In this document: positions 38,974 to 48,677 of the stretch, in pieces
Layout of the letters: every line of letters starts with the position of its first letter
How positions within the stretch are numbered: the stretch's first letter is position 1
Source of the DNA: Polyangiaceae bacterium
GTDB lineage: Bacteria; Myxococcota_A; Polyangia; Polyangiales; Polyangiaceae
Length of the DNA: 64,000 bases
Reading direction: 5' to 3'
Assembly (NCBI GenBank): GCA_020633235.1
Contig: JACKEA010000007.1
Coordinates: 124,001-188,000, forward strand
Notes under the pieces: generated by a model
What the model was told of the DNA's origin: nothing
What the model saw: only the letters and a program-made list of their open reading frames with translations
Databases searched by the model: none
Position numbers and translations under genes: made by a program

Positions 38974-40574
38974 TGCTGACGCTCGCCGAAGGCGCATATC
39001 GGGATCTCGGTGCTGGCAACCTGTCTACGGTGGCCCGCGCGCTGAGCGAGACCGAGGCGAGCTCGGATGGTGCGGCCCGCGCGTGGGCGTGTGCCCTGCG
39101 CGCAAAGCTTGCATTGATCGCGCCGCGATACGGCACCACGCCGAGCGCGGATCAGCTCGCTCGGTTGGCCGAAGAAGCGCCCACCGCGGGCACGGCGCTG
39201 ATGCTCGCCCTGGGTGATGCGATGCGCATGGCGATCGTGACCTTCGACGGCGCGCGGCTTCGTGATCTCGCCCGTGTGGTCGTTGCCCACGACTCGCCGG
39301 AGGCGAGAGTCATTGCTCGGCTCAGCCAAGGGTGGGCCGCGCTCGCGATGGGCGACGACGAAGAGGCCACCAGCATCGCCGGTCGAGCCGCCGGGGAAGC
39401 CTCCGATGCGCGGCTGGCAGAGCTTCGGGTGGACGCTCAGTCCCTGCGCGCTCTCGCCTGTGCGGACGACGCAGAAGCGCTCACCTTGGCGCGACAAGCG
39501 TCGCTCATGGCCCGCAACGAAGCTCTGCCCCAGGCGGAGTTCCTCGCGCACCTGGTGTTGACGCGGGCGCGGCGACGCGCGCGGCAAGCGCACCTTTCGC
39601 TTCGCATCTTGGAGGTGCTCAGGCGCACCGCCACTCAGCCCTGGCAAGACTGGATCGCTTGGGAGTGGCTGCTCGCGGGCGGCGCACCGGCGGAAGTCTC
39701 GGGTCCTGCCCGCTGGCTCGGAAGCGGTTTGGATTTTGCCGCCGCCGGAGACCGCGAGGGCTACGAACGCGCCTTCGAACAGCTGTTGGAGCCGACCGCC
39801 GGTTACCACCCCATTGCGGAAGAAGTCCGCGTCCTTCGCGAAGCGCTGGAACCCGGCCACCCCAGCCACCGGCAGGAGCTTCTGGCTTGGCGGGCGGGAC
39901 GCACTCCCCTCGTCCCTGCCGCCCTCGACGGCCTCCGGGTGCGCGCTCACGGCGAAGAGAGCGCTTCGGCCTACGTGTTGGTGACGGAGGGCGCTGCACG
40001 CCTCTTGCACTGGGGGGTCGAGCTCGTGCAGATCCCAGGCTTGCTGCGCATCAAGCAATCGCAGCGAGCACAAGGCCGTACGGAGACAGTGCTCAGCGTG
40101 CTGGCCCTGGCCGGCAACGAAGGCCTCGACGAAGCCGAGTGCTTCCGCCAGACCTACGGCTTCAGCTTTGCGCCGGAGCTGCACCGCGGCGTGTTCGACG
40201 TGCTGCTCCACCGGGCGCGCCGCACGTTGGGAGACGCCGCCACCATCGACAAGGACGACGGCCGCTTGCTGCTCCGTCATGGCCGGCCGTTGCTGATTCC
40301 GGACCCCCGCGTTTCCCAGAGAGTGACGGATCAGCTGCTCCGGGTGCTGGCGCAGAAAGGGACTGCCAGCGCCAAGAACGCGGCGCATGAGCTCGGCATC
40401 TCTCTACGTGCGGCGCAGACCGCCCTCGCGGACCTGGTGGCCCAAGGTGCTTGCGATACGCGCAAGGAAGGTCGCGCCGTCACTTACGTGGTGGAAGACA
40501 CCGTGTTCTCCGAGCCGACGGACAAGCTCCGCGCGCAAGATCTCACCGGATTGACTCAGGGAACGCAGGCGTAG
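38973..40574 (+). CDS. Winged-helix protein with helical repeat N-terminus
   Basis: A 533-residue cytoplasmic protein. The first ~270 residues are alpha-helical and TPR-like (ALMLALGDAMRMAIVTF, AQSLRALACADDAEALTLARQ). The C-terminus has two HTH-like regions: LSVLALAGNEGLDEAECFRQTYG with a following basic segment, and SAKNAAHELGISLRAAQTALADLVAQG. This suits a transcriptional regulator or signalling adaptor. The divergent arrangement with a kinase over a shared promoter suggests a functional pair. The end overlaps the convergent beta-helix gene by 19 bases. Confidence 0.65.
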   Translation: MLTLAEGAYRDLGAGNLSTVARALSETEASSDGAARAWACALRAKLALIAPRYGTTPSADQLARLAEEAPTAGTALMLALGDAMRMAIVTFDGARLRDLARVVVAHDSPEARVIARLSQGWAALAMGDDEEATSIAGRAAGEASDARLAELRVDAQSLRALACADDAEALTLARQASLMARNEALPQAEFLAHLVLTRARRRARQAHLSLRILEVLRRTATQPWQDWIAWEWLLAGGAPAEVSGPARWLGSGLDFAAAGDREGYERAFEQLLEPTAGYHPIAEEVRVLREALEPGHPSHRQELLAWRAGRTPLVPAALDGLRVRAHGEESASAYVLVTEGAARLLHWGVELVQIPGLLRIKQSQRAQGRTETVLSVLALAGNEGLDEAECFRQTYGFSFAPELHRGVFDVLLHRARRTLGDAATIDKDDGRLLLRHGRPLLIPDPRVSQRVTDQLLRVLAQKGTASAKNAAHELGISLRAAQTALADLVAQGACDTRKEGRAVTYVVEDTVFSEPTDKLRAQDLTGLTQGTQA

Positions 40575-41662
40575 CTCGCGTCCCGAGTGTCCGTATCCAC
40601 GGGCTCGCCGGACTCGAACACGTTTCCACTGCGGACGATGGGACCCACGGCACCGGTGTACAGCCCCGGCTTCTCCGTGAAAGGACCGCTGCTGGGCGAT
40701 CCCGCGAGCACGTTGTTCTTGAGCTCCGCCTTGCCGGAAATGCTGCCGCCCACGTTCAAGATGCCGTGCAACCCGCTGAAGCAGTTCTTCTCGATGATCA
40801 GGTTCTGCATGTTTCCCCCGAGCTGAAACTGCCGATTGCTCGTGCAGTGCACGAGATCCGTCCGGTTGCCGCTGATCAGGATGGTGCCCGTAGCGTTAGC
40901 GTTGTTGTTCAGCTGAAAGCCGTCGTTGTGAGTCCCGCTCCCCGGCCCTCCGGTGCCTTCCGCCTTGAGCAAGGAGTGGATGAACGAGTCCTCGATGGTG
41001 ACGTCCGAGCCCAGCTTGAAGCCGTCGGCACAACCGCTCGCGTCCACGCGGCGAGCCACGTAGTTCGAGTAGCCCATGGCCGCCGCGCAGATGTCAGAGC
41101 CCAACGTCTTGCCGGTCCCCTCGATGGTGCAGTCCTCCACCACCAGGTTCTTGCCGCTGTTGGTGATGAGCGGCGTGTTGGCCGCGGCGCGCACCACACA
41201 GCGCTTGAGGGTGACGTCATCTGCGCTAACCACGATGCGTCCGAGGTGAATGAAGTCGCTGTACACGCCCGGCTGCTTGATAGTCCAGGTGCCGTTGGCC
41301 ACGGGAGACGCCTTCAGGTCCGACTCCTTCAGTCCCACTCCGGCGATGCCCGTGCTGCTGGCGTCCGGGAAGCCGGCGCAGTTGCCGGAACCGCCACCAC
41401 CGCCGGTGCCGCTCCCCGCCGCCCCACCACTCGCAGTCCCCGCGGTTCCCCCAGTGTTGGCCCCCGCCGAACCGCCCGTCGCGCTTCCCGCTGTGCCACC
41501 GCTGCTGCTACCGCCCGTCGCGCTTCCCGCCGCGCCACCGCTGCTGCTACCGCCGCTGCCGGTGCCCGCCGCCCCGCCGCTGTTGGCACCTGTCGGGCCC
41601 GGGTCGTCACTGCCGCCACAGGCCGAGAGAAACAGGAACGCCGCGACGTACATTCGATGCAT
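40556..41662 (-). CDS. Right-handed beta-helix lipoprotein
   Basis: A 368-residue lipoprotein (MHRMYVAAFLFLSAC, Cys 15) with a Gly/Ser/Ala/Thr tether to about residue 95. Parallel beta-helix rungs follow, such as NLVVEDCTIEGTGKTLG, VTIEDSFIHSLLKAEG and NLIIEKNCFSGLHG. The fold and tether resemble the frameshifted lipoprotein at 30.9 kb, so the two are probably paralogues. Such proteins bind or cleave polysaccharides; no catalytic residues are assigned. Confidence 0.8.
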   Translation of the reverse strand: MHRMYVAAFLFLSACGGSDDPGPTGANSGGAAGTGSGGSSSGGAAGSATGGSSSGGTAGSATGGSAGANTGGTAGTASGGAAGSGTGGGGGSGNCAGFPDASSTGIAGVGLKESDLKASPVANGTWTIKQPGVYSDFIHLGRIVVSADDVTLKRCVVRAAANTPLITNSGKNLVVEDCTIEGTGKTLGSDICAAAMGYSNYVARRVDASGCADGFKLGSDVTIEDSFIHSLLKAEGTGGPGSGTHNDGFQLNNNANATGTILISGNRTDLVHCTSNRQFQLGGNMQNLIIEKNCFSGLHGILNVGGSISGKAELKNNVLAGSPSSGPFTEKPGLYTGAVGPIVRSGNVFESGEPVDTDTRDASYACVP

Positions 41663-41699
41663 GCCTCGACGCTAGCGTTCCGCGCCGCGCCGGGCTCTT

Positions 41700-41741
41700 A
41701 CAATGCCTGCGCGGGTCGTTTCCGCGGCGGACCAACAAAAG
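41700..41741. repeat. Dispersed intergenic repeat, right-arm copy
   Basis: GTTTCCGCGGCGGACCAACA, the right arm of the dispersed family, lies between the beta-helix gene's start and the stop of the HEAT-repeat gene. Confidence 0.5.
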
Positions 41742-41742
41742 A

Positions 41743-43779
41743 TCAGCTGCGATCGTCGAGCAGCACGCGGAGCTCGTCCTTCACGAACGGGCGGCTCTCC
41801 CGCGCCAGCGCGCGGCGCATCACCCAGGTGACCTTCTTGTCCCGCGCGCGGAGCAGATAGCGGCGCGCCAGCTCCTGACGCTCCGGTGAGTTGCTGGCCA
41901 GAGCATCCAGAAAGCGGAAGAAGCCGGGGTCCGGATCCCAGCCGAGCAGCACCGCGGCGGCGGCCATGGCCATGTCCGCGTCGCCGCTCTTGGCGCGCTG
42001 CTCGAGACCAGTGGACAAGGCCTTCCGCGCGTTCGGCTCCTGCACCCGGGAGAGGAGCGCCGCGATGCGCGGCAGCCACGCCGCCGCGGCGTTGTCCATC
42101 TCCGCGAGCACCCTTGCTACGGCGTCGCTCTTGCCCAAGCGCGCCTGGGCCACCAACACGTGGAGCCGCGTCCAGGTCGCTTCGTCCTTCTCCTCCAAAG
42201 CGAGGCTCTTCTGCGCGCTCGGCTGACCCACGTAGCCGAGGAAGTCCGCGCTCTTCCTGAGCTGGCGCACGTCCCCGGTGGAGCGCGCCTGACCGAAGCT
42301 ACTCTCGGCGAGCTGCCCTGCGGAGCTCGGCTTCTTGCCACCCAACAAGTCCGTGAGCTCGTAGCGGCCTTGGCTCCAGGCCAACAAGAGCCGCTCGAAC
42401 ACGCTCGGTGTCTTGTCCCCCGCGAAGAAATCCTCCACTGAGCTCAGCGCGCAGGAGCTCGTTTCGTAGCAAGAAAGCAGGTATTTCCGCACCCGCACGT
42501 CGCCCAGCTCCCCGAGCTCGATGGCGGCACGCCGGCGGATGGCCTCCGCGCCGTAGCGCGGCAGCTTCGCCGCGAACAAGCGATCGTAGATGATGTCCTT
42601 GCCCTTCGCGCCGGTCAGCTTGCTGACGGAGTACACCGCCTCTTGGCGGATCGACCAGTTCGGGTCGTCCACGTACTTCTCCGCCACGGGCACCGCGTCC
42701 TTGGTATCGAGCTTGCCCAAGGCGGCCACGCTGCTGGCGCGCACCAAGTCGCTCGCGTCCTGAGCCGTCCGCGCCAAGATCGGCAAGCCTTCCGGACGCC
42801 GCACGTCGCCGATCACGAAGGCCGCGTTGAGCCGAATGATGGCCTGCTTGTGTGCCGCCAACTTGTCGATGGCCGTGTAGAACGCCTTGCGATCCAAGCG
42901 CTCCAGCGCAAAGGCGATGTTGTTCAGCATGCGCGACTCGCGCACCTTCGGCAGGTGCGCCAGGAGCGCGCGAGTGGCCGCGGGATCCCCGATGTGCCCC
43001 AGGGCGTACACCGCCTTGTTGCGCACCTCCGCGTCGCTGTGATCCATCAACGGGATCAACGCCTGCGAGAGCGCGCGTTCCCGAAGCTCCGTGGCGGCCT
43101 CTACACCGGCGTACACCAAGCCCGTGTCGCTGCTCTTCAAGGCGTACACCGTGTCGCCCACCAGCGTGGTCCGCGCCATCAAGGAGCGGCTGCGCCACAG
43201 CGCGCGGAACACCGCCGCGCGCCGATCTTGCTCGTCCTTCTTGGGTACCTTGCGCAGCTCCCCGCGCAGGAAACGCACGGCCTTCTGGCTGCCCAAGGCC
43301 CCCAGCGCCGAGAGCGCCACGTACTTCACGCGCCCGGACTCGTCCTTGCGCCGATACACCTTGGCCAGCACGTCGTACGAAGCGGCGTCGGGCATCGCCT
43401 CCAGGGCCCGCGCCACCTCGAAGCGCACCGGCTCTTCCCAGTCTTCCATCGCGGTCCGCAGCGTGGGCAGCGCGCGCCGATCCCCGAGGTCGTTCAACAC
43501 CTGCGCGCACACCACGCGGAGCCCCGCGTCCGTGTTGTCACTCAGGCAACGCTCCAGCGCAGCCGTGGCGCGCTTGCCCAGGTTCAAGATGTCCGGGCTG
43601 CCGGGCATCTCGTAGCCGGTCACGTTGATCAGCACCGTCGGGTCCTTGGGCAGCTTGCGGAGCACCACCTCCCGCGGCGACGGCGGCTCTGGTTCCGCGA
43701 ACGCCTGCCGCGCCGCCGGTGCCAGCGCGCACGCCGCCAGCAGCAGCGAAAACCCGACTCGGAGATCCCTCTTCTTCAT
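41743..43779 (-). CDS. Exported HEAT-repeat protein
   Basis: A 678-residue protein with a signal peptide (MKKRDLRVGFSLLLAACALAP). Residues ~60-640 consist of HEAT/PBS-type helical repeats (VRNKAVYALGHIGDPAATRALLAHL, VRASSVAALGKLDTKDAVPVAEKYV, IRQEAVYSVSKLTG). The solenoid suggests a scaffold for envelope proteins. Its ATG overlaps the stop of the upstream lipoprotein gene. Confidence 0.82.
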   Translation of the reverse strand: MKKRDLRVGFSLLLAACALAPAARQAFAEPEPPSPREVVLRKLPKDPTVLINVTGYEMPGSPDILNLGKRATAALERCLSDNTDAGLRVVCAQVLNDLGDRRALPTLRTAMEDWEEPVRFEVARALEAMPDAASYDVLAKVYRRKDESGRVKYVALSALGALGSQKAVRFLRGELRKVPKKDEQDRRAAVFRALWRSRSLMARTTLVGDTVYALKSSDTGLVYAGVEAATELRERALSQALIPLMDHSDAEVRNKAVYALGHIGDPAATRALLAHLPKVRESRMLNNIAFALERLDRKAFYTAIDKLAAHKQAIIRLNAAFVIGDVRRPEGLPILARTAQDASDLVRASSVAALGKLDTKDAVPVAEKYVDDPNWSIRQEAVYSVSKLTGAKGKDIIYDRLFAAKLPRYGAEAIRRRAAIELGELGDVRVRKYLLSCYETSSCALSSVEDFFAGDKTPSVFERLLLAWSQGRYELTDLLGGKKPSSAGQLAESSFGQARSTGDVRQLRKSADFLGYVGQPSAQKSLALEEKDEATWTRLHVLVAQARLGKSDAVARVLAEMDNAAAAWLPRIAALLSRVQEPNARKALSTGLEQRAKSGDADMAMAAAAVLLGWDPDPGFFRFLDALASNSPERQELARRYLLRARDKKVTWVMRRALARESRPFVKDELRVLLDDRS

Positions 43780-44147
43780 CGAACCTTCTCCGCGTGCTTT
43801 TCCACCAAGGCCCGCACGGCGGCTTCATCCGTGTGCCTCGAGAGATAGACAATGGTGACCTTGCGTCCGTGGCAAGAGCCGGTCTGCTCGTCCCACTGAA
43901 TCAGATCGATGTCGCGATTCTCGTACACCGCGAGATCGAAGCGCTGCTCGCAGTCACTCCCCGGCTCCAAGTCCACGACGAAGCTCACGCTCTGCCGTGC
44001 CTCGCTGGCCGGCACCGGCGCATCCGGTCCGGGCCCGAGCGCCGACGTACCGCCCGCGCAGCCCGACGCCGCCACCAGCACCATCACGATGGAGAGTCGT
44101 CCGAACACTGCGCGCCCGCCACAGTACGCCACAGGCGGGAGTCTCAT
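43776..44147 (-). CDS. Small lipoprotein coupled to HEAT protein
   Basis: A 123-residue lipoprotein; the N-terminus ends in VMVLVAASGC. The mature domain has two Cys and a motif FDLAVYENRDIDLIQWDEQTG. No family recognised. Start ATG 44147 keeps a positively charged n-region; a shorter start at the internal Met (about 44084) is possible. ATGA overlap with the HEAT gene indicates an operon. Confidence 0.68.
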   Translation of the reverse strand: MRLPPVAYCGGRAVFGRLSIVMVLVAASGCAGGTSALGPGPDAPVPASEARQSVSFVVDLEPGSDCEQRFDLAVYENRDIDLIQWDEQTGSCHGRKVTIVYLSRHTDEAAVRALVEKHAEKVR

Positions 44148-44195
44148 TCCCGCCCGTCCATCAGATCAAGAGTTTGTTGGTGCGGCGCGGAAATG

Positions 44196-44376
44196 GACCA
44201 AGGGCGTGGCGTGCGGCTTGTCGTGACGTCTGCGCGCTGGACCAAGAGGGTGGCGCCCGGCTTGTCGTGACGTCTGCGCGCTGGACCAAGAGGGTGGCGC
44301 CCGGCTTGTCGTGACGTCTGCGCGCTGGTGGCGCCCGGCTTGTCGTGACGTCTGCGCGCTGGACCAAGGGCGTGGG
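44196..44376. repeat. 44-bp tandem repeat, about four copies
   Basis: Units begin GACCAAG and end CTGCGCGCTG: 44196-44239, 44240-44283, 44284-44327 and a shortened copy 44328-44361, followed by a fragment. Units 2 and 3 are identical by eye. There are no spacers, so it is not a CRISPR array. Confidence 0.85.
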
Positions 44377-44425
44377 CCTTGCCGGGGTGGACCCGCGGAA
44401 TTGATGGGGTCTGGGGTGCACGGAA

Positions 44426-44447
44426 ATCGGTTTACATAGCAACTGAT
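44426..44447. promoter_or_regulatory. Operator-like palindrome 1 (ATCGGTT-8-AACTGAT)
   Basis: Half-sites ATCGGTT and AACTGAT flank the 8 bases TACATAGC. A near-identical site lies exactly 120 bp downstream, within a ~50-bp imperfect direct repeat that also includes GGCGCG and CTGATCG. Confidence 0.45.
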
Positions 44448-44545
44448 CTAGGCGCGTCCGAAGCCCCTGATCGTTGCATTCGACAGGGTTCGGCAGGCTC
44501 GAGAAGGGCAGAAGGGGGACGCGCGGGGGTCTTTGGCGTAGGAAA

Positions 44546-44567
44546 ATCAGTTTACATAGCAACCGAT
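44546..44567. promoter_or_regulatory. Operator-like palindrome 2 (ATCAGTT-8-AACCGAT)
   Basis: The half-sites are exchanged relative to palindrome 1 (compensated changes), but the central TACATAGC is conserved. The recurrence with covarying arms suggests a protein-binding site or an RNA hairpin. Confidence 0.45.
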
Positions 44568-44745
44568 TTGGGCGCGACCGATCCCCCCTGATCGGCGAGC
44601 TCGAGCTGGGCCGGAGAGCAAAACTCGAGCACGCCCAGGATCTGATGAGCCACGTGAGCCGGGCGCTGGAGAGAGCTGCTTCGGCGCGCCCTGGCGCTGC
44701 TCGTTCCGCGATAGTCTCCGCCCAAACGCGGGACGCCACGATGGC

Positions 44746-44779
44746 GGTCCGCCGCGCGGTTTCCGCGGCGGACCAACAT
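44746..44779. repeat. Dispersed palindromic repeat, compact perfect hairpin copy
   Basis: GGTCCGCCGCG (44746-44756) and CGCGGCGGACC (44764-44774) are perfect complements around a 7-base loop, followed by AACA. It stands just after the stop of isocitrate dehydrogenase on the minus strand and could act as its terminator. Confidence 0.65.
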
Positions 44780-44804
44780 AACCTCGCTCCAGGCAGTTGC
44801 TGCG

Positions 44805-47036
44805 TCAGGATAGCGCGGCGATGGCGTCGTTGAAGGCCTTGCTCGGGCGCATGGCCTGCTCCGCCCGCTCGCGGCTCGGCAGGTAGTAGCCGCCGATGTC
44901 CGCGGGCTTGCCCTGCACGGCGTTGAGCTCGGCCACGATCTGCTGCTCGCCGTCCGCCAGCGCCTTGGCCAAGGGCGCGAAGCGCTTGGACAGCTCCGCG
45001 CTGTCTTTCTGATCCGCGAGCGCGCGGGCCCAGTACAGCGTGAGGTAGAACTGGCTGCCGCGGTTATCGAGCTCGCCGCACTTGCGCGACGGCGACTTGG
45101 CGTTCTCGAGCAGATCTTCCGTGGCCTTCTCCAGCGCGGCGCCCATCACGGCGGCGCCCTGGTTCTTGGCGGCCTCGCTCAGGTGCTCGAGGCTCGCGGC
45201 CAGCGCCATGAACTCGCCCAGGGAGTCCCAGCGCAGGTGGTTCTCTTCCATGAACTGCTGCACGTGCTTGGGGGCCGAGCCGCCGGCGCCGGTCTCGAAC
45301 AAGCCGCCGCCCGCCATCAACGGCACGATGGACAGCATCTTGGCGCTAGTACCCACCTCCAAGATGGGGAACAGATCCGTGAGGTAATCGCGGAGCACGT
45401 TGCCCGTCACGCTGATGGTGTCCTTGCCCTCCTTGATGCGCTCGAGGGAGAAGCGCGTGGCGGCCTCCGGCGCCATGATCTCGATCTGGAGCCCCTGGGT
45501 GTCGTGCTCCGGGAGGTACGCCTTCACCTTCTTGATCAGCTCCGCATCGTGAGCGCGGGTCTCGTCCAGCCAGAACACCGCCGGCGTGTTCTGGGCACGC
45601 GCGCGGGTGACGGCGAGCTTCACCCAGTCGCGAATGGGCGCGTCCTTCGCTTGGCACATGCGCCAGATGTCACCGGCCTCCACCGCGTGCTCGAAGATCA
45701 CCGTGCCGGCGTCGTCCACCACGCACACGGTGCCCGCGGCGCCGATCTCGAAGGTCTTGTCGTGGGAGCCGTATTCCTCGGCCTTTTGCGCCATCAGGCC
45801 CACGTTGGAGACGCTGCCCATGGTGCGGGGATCGAACGCGCCATGCTGCTTGCAGAAGTCGATCACCTCCGCATACACGCCGGCGTAGCTGTGGTCGGGG
45901 ATCACCGCCAGCGTGTCTTGCTGCTTGCCGGCCTTGTTCCACATCTGACCGGAGGTGCGGATCATCGCGGGCATGCTCGCATCCACGATCACGTCGCTCG
46001 GTACGTGCAGGTTGGTGATGCCCTTGTCGCTGTTCACCATCGCCACGTCCGGACGGCTGGCGTAGGCGGCGTCGATGTCCGCCTGGATCGCCTTCTGCTG
46101 ATCCGCGGGCAACGTGCCAATGGTGGCGAGCACACTGGCCCAGCCTTCGTTGGGGTTGGCGCCGGCCTGCTCCAGCGTGGCGCCGTGCTTCTCGAATACG
46201 TTCTTGAAGAACACGCGCACCGCGTGGCCGAACAGCACCGGGTCCGACACCTTCATCATGGTGGCCTTCAGGTGCAGCGAGAACAGCACGCCCTGCTTCT
46301 TGGCTTCCTGCATCTGCTGCTCGAGGAACGCATCGAGCGCCTTCACGCTCAGGGTGGTGGCATCCACCACTTCGCCCTCGAGCACGGCGATCTTCTCCTT
46401 GAGCACCTGGGTCCTGCCGTCTTTCTGGCGAAGCTCCACCCGCAGGCTGCCGGCCTTGGGCAACGTCGCGGACTTCTCGTTCGAGCGAAAATCGTCGGCC
46501 GCCATGGTGCCCACGGAGGTCTTGGACGCGCTCGTCCAGGCGCCCATGGAGTGCGGGTGCTTCTGCGCGTACTGCTTCACCGCCCGCGGCGCGCGGCGGT
46601 CCGAATTGCCTTCGCGCAGCACCGGGTTCACCGCGCTGCCCTTGACCTTGTCGTAGCGCGCCTTGATCTCCCGCTGCTTGTCGTCCTTGGGCTCGTCGGG
46701 GTAATCCGGCAGCGCGTAGCCCTTACCCTGCAGCTCCTTCACCGCCGCCTTCAGCTGCGGGATGGACGCGCTGATGTTCGGCAGCTTGATGATGTTGGCC
46801 TCCGGCCGCTGCGCCAGCGCACCGAGCTCCGTCAGCGCATCCGCCACTCGCTGCTCTTCCTTCAGGTAGTCCGGAAACAGCGCCAAGATGCGCCCCGTCA
46901 GGGAGATGTCCCGAGACTCCACCGGAACGCCGCACACGCCCGCAAAGGCCTGGATGATCGGCAAGAAGGAGTAGGTCGCCAAGGCCGGGGCTTCGTCGGT
47001 GTGGGTGTAGATGATGCGGTACTTCGTGTCGGTCAT
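44805..47036 (-). CDS. icd: Monomeric NADP-dependent isocitrate dehydrogenase
   Basis: The enzyme oxidises isocitrate to 2-oxoglutarate in the TCA cycle. The 743-residue length and motifs mark the monomeric type (IDH-II): [16 protein letters not shown] at the start, [13 protein letters not shown], the phosphate/substrate segment [35 protein letters not shown], and [10 protein letters not shown]. It is unrelated to the homodimeric enzyme. ATG 47036 is chosen because [17 protein letters not shown] is the typical N-terminus. Confidence 0.93.
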   Translation of the reverse strand: MTDTKYRIIYTHTDEAPALATYSFLPIIQAFAGVCGVPVESRDISLTGRILALFPDYLKEEQRVADALTELGALAQRPEANIIKLPNISASIPQLKAAVKELQGKGYALPDYPDEPKDDKQREIKARYDKVKGSAVNPVLREGNSDRRAPRAVKQYAQKHPHSMGAWTSASKTSVGTMAADDFRSNEKSATLPKAGSLRVELRQKDGRTQVLKEKIAVLEGEVVDATTLSVKALDAFLEQQMQEAKKQGVLFSLHLKATMMKVSDPVLFGHAVRVFFKNVFEKHGATLEQAGANPNEGWASVLATIGTLPADQQKAIQADIDAAYASRPDVAMVNSDKGITNLHVPSDVIVDASMPAMIRTSGQMWNKAGKQQDTLAVIPDHSYAGVYAEVIDFCKQHGAFDPRTMGSVSNVGLMAQKAEEYGSHDKTFEIGAAGTVCVVDDAGTVIFEHAVEAGDIWRMCQAKDAPIRDWVKLAVTRARAQNTPAVFWLDETRAHDAELIKKVKAYLPEHDTQGLQIEIMAPEAATRFSLERIKEGKDTISVTGNVLRDYLTDLFPILEVGTSAKMLSIVPLMAGGGLFETGAGGSAPKHVQQFMEENHLRWDSLGEFMALAASLEHLSEAAKNQGAAVMGAALEKATEDLLENAKSPSRKCGELDNRGSQFYLTLYWARALADQKDSAELSKRFAPLAKALADGEQQIVAELNAVQGKPADIGGYYLPSRERAEQAMRPSKAFNDAIAALS

Positions 47037-47114
47037 GGGTCCTCGGATCTCCTGAATCGGGCCATCCCAATTACGACTTTCGGAGAGCGGTGTCGACCGG
47101 CTAACGTTCGCCGC

Positions 47115-47501
47115 ATGATCGACCACGGGGCGCACCGCGCGGGCGCGTTCTTCGCTGCCTTGGCGCTGTGCACCTCGTGCGCCGTGAAGCAGGTCGAATC
47201 GCGCGCCACCTCGGTTACGGAGCAACGTCCGCTGTACAGCGGGCGGGTTCGGGTCAAGGCCACCACCATTCCGAAGGGGGCGCGGCAGATCGCCGTCGTG
47301 CAAGCCTGGGGAGAGGTCAGCCTGGTGCCCGTGGTCCAAGAGCTGACGATGAAAGCGCGCTCGGTGGGCGCGAACTTCGTCAAGGTGGACGCGATCTACA
47401 CGCGCTACCTCGAGCACGTGAGGACCACCGACCACACGACCTACGAGGAGGCGCGTCTCGTCGTGGTGGGCCGCGCCTTCTGGGTGGAGGAAGAGAAGTG
47501 A
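47115..47501 (+). CDS. Small lipoprotein 1 of a coupled pair
   Basis: A 128-residue lipoprotein with signal ending ALCTSC. The mature part includes [41 protein letters not shown], which resembles the fold of small proteins with a repeated alpha/beta unit (heavy-metal-binding/YbjQ-like), also seen in the next gene. It is divergent from isocitrate dehydrogenase. Confidence 0.7.
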   Translation: MIDHGAHRAGAFFAALALCTSCAVKQVESRATSVTEQRPLYSGRVRVKATTIPKGARQIAVVQAWGEVSLVPVVQELTMKARSVGANFVKVDAIYTRYLEHVRTTDHTTYEEARLVVVGRAFWVEEEK

Positions 47502-47866
47502 CGCGCTGGCAACCGTGGGCCCTGGCGCTCATACTGCTGCTCTCGGCGTGCCGGCAGCAACAGGCCGCAAGCGGCATTCGCGTGATGACGGGAAAGCGAA
47601 GCGCGGCCTACAAGGGCCCGGTGGCGGTGTACTTGGGTGGGCAGAGCTATCCCGAGCCCTACGAAGAAGTCGCCATCATCCGATTCAGCGCGGCTCGCCT
47701 GCCGCAGGGTCGCTTGGTATCGGGGCTCATGGCCGAAGCGCGGAAGGTCGGCGCCAACGCCGTCATCCAGGTGCGTCTCGACTGGGGCAAAGAGCACTCG
47801 AGCGCGAGCGGCATCGCCGTACGCTATGGCGCCCCCCCGGCTATAGCGCCTGCGCCACGGCCCTGA
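47498..47866 (+). CDS. Small lipoprotein 2 of a coupled pair
   Basis: A 122-residue lipoprotein (GTG 47498; signal [18 protein letters not shown]). The segment [39 protein letters not shown] parallels the preceding protein, so the two are probably paralogues. GTGA overlap shows translational coupling. Its end overlaps the convergent MBL-like gene by 26 bases. Confidence 0.7.
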   Translation: MTRWQPWALALILLLSACRQQQAASGIRVMTGKRSAAYKGPVAVYLGGQSYPEPYEEVAIIRFSAARLPQGRLVSGLMAEARKVGANAVIQVRLDWGKEHSSASGIAVRYGAPPAIAPAPRP

Positions 47867-48548
47867 GCACGGCCGCGCCGTCGCTCTCCACCACGTTGCC
47901 GTGGCCCGGAATCAGCCGCACCACGTCGTCCGTGGCCAGGCGCTCGAGATGCGCGCGGAGCGCGCGCTTGTCCTTCACGACGAACAGCTTGCCGATGCGC
48001 GTCACCTTCGGCCCGCCGGTGGAGCCCATCAGCTTCAGCACGAAGCCCTGCCCGCCCGGCAGGTGCGGCGCGTTGAACAGCACGTCGTTGAACACCAGCG
48101 TGACGCCGTCCTTCGAGCGCACTCGCATCACGCCCTCGGCCTCCTTCACGCCATCGAGATGCTCGAAGCTCACGCTGTCGTCCGCCGTGCAGGACTCGTA
48201 GTCCGCGTCCACCGCCACGACCTCTTCCACCTTCTTCCGCGACCCCCGCGGGCACACCACCTGCGCCTTCGGGTAACGCTGCTTGAACATCGGCGCGTCC
48301 AAGCGGTGCCAGCCGTTCGGCACCACGAGGGTGTCCACCGTGCCCCACGCGTCAATGGCGTCCATCAGCGCGTCCTCCAGCGCCATCGCGCTGTGCACCA
48401 CCACGCCACCATCCGCGCGCTTGGCCAACGTCATGCGCCGTTTGAGGGGCATACTCGGCAGCGCTCCCTCGATGGTCCACAAGTTCTCCGCGAGCTTCTC
48501 GAGCTCGCCGTGCTCCATGGGGTTCCAGTGGTCGAATGCCTTGGCCAT
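47841..48548 (-). CDS. Metallo-beta-lactamase-fold-like protein (DUF4336-like)
   Basis: A 235-residue cytoplasmic protein. The N-terminal LAENLWTIEGALPSMPLKRRMTLAKRADGGVVVHSAMAL, the middle VDTLVVPNGWHRLDAPMFKQRYPKAQVVCP and the C-terminal RLIPGHGNVVES follow the layout of DUF4336/MBL-like proteins, but the classical HxHxDH is absent, so catalysis is doubtful. ATG 48548 gives the natural start MAKAFDHWNPMEHG. Confidence 0.65.
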   Translation of the reverse strand: MAKAFDHWNPMEHGELEKLAENLWTIEGALPSMPLKRRMTLAKRADGGVVVHSAMALEDALMDAIDAWGTVDTLVVPNGWHRLDAPMFKQRYPKAQVVCPRGSRKKVEEVVAVDADYESCTADDSVSFEHLDGVKEAEGVMRVRSKDGVTLVFNDVLFNAPHLPGGQGFVLKLMGSTGGPKVTRIGKLFVVKDKRALRAHLERLATDDVVRLIPGHGNVVESDGAAVLRAVAQAL

Positions 48549-48591
48549 GGCGCACACTCCCCCCGCCACCGCCCTCCTTCAAGCATCATCT

Positions 48592-48640
48592 TGTCGCTGC
48601 GCCGCGGAACCACGCGGCCGCGCGGCGCGCCCCGTTTACG
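48592..48640. repeat. Dispersed palindromic repeat copy
   Basis: CTTGTCGCTGCGCCGCGGAACC and a GC-rich right arm lie between the divergent MBL-like and SecY-like genes; this is a rare copy in a divergent gap. Confidence 0.5.
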
Positions 48641-48677
48641 CCCCACCACGACCGGCGATTGCGAGTAGCCTGACATC

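Larger units (their letters stand above)
44148..44804. other. 657-bp intergenic region filled with repeats
   Basis: No convincing gene is present. From left to right it holds a half copy of the dispersed repeat (44172-44191), tandem 44-bp repeats (44196-44376), two operator-like palindromes 120 bp apart, and a compact dispersed-repeat hairpin (44746-44779). Short frames here are caused by repeat composition. Confidence 0.75.

Noticed and set aside
38991..40388. Minus-strand extension of the kinase frame upstream of 38951
   Set aside because: The part upstream of GTG 38951 is Arg/Gln-rich shadow of the winged-helix gene; the promoter and kinase N-lobe place the start at 38951.
44196..44376. 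CRISPR or integrase attachment repeats
   Set aside because: The 44-bp units are head-to-tail without spacers; simple tandem repeat.
45183..47100. Long plus-strand frame opposite isocitrate dehydrogenase
   Set aside because: Codon use and Arg/His/Gln-rich composition are those of a shadow of a GC-rich gene; only the last part (from 47115) is a real lipoprotein gene.
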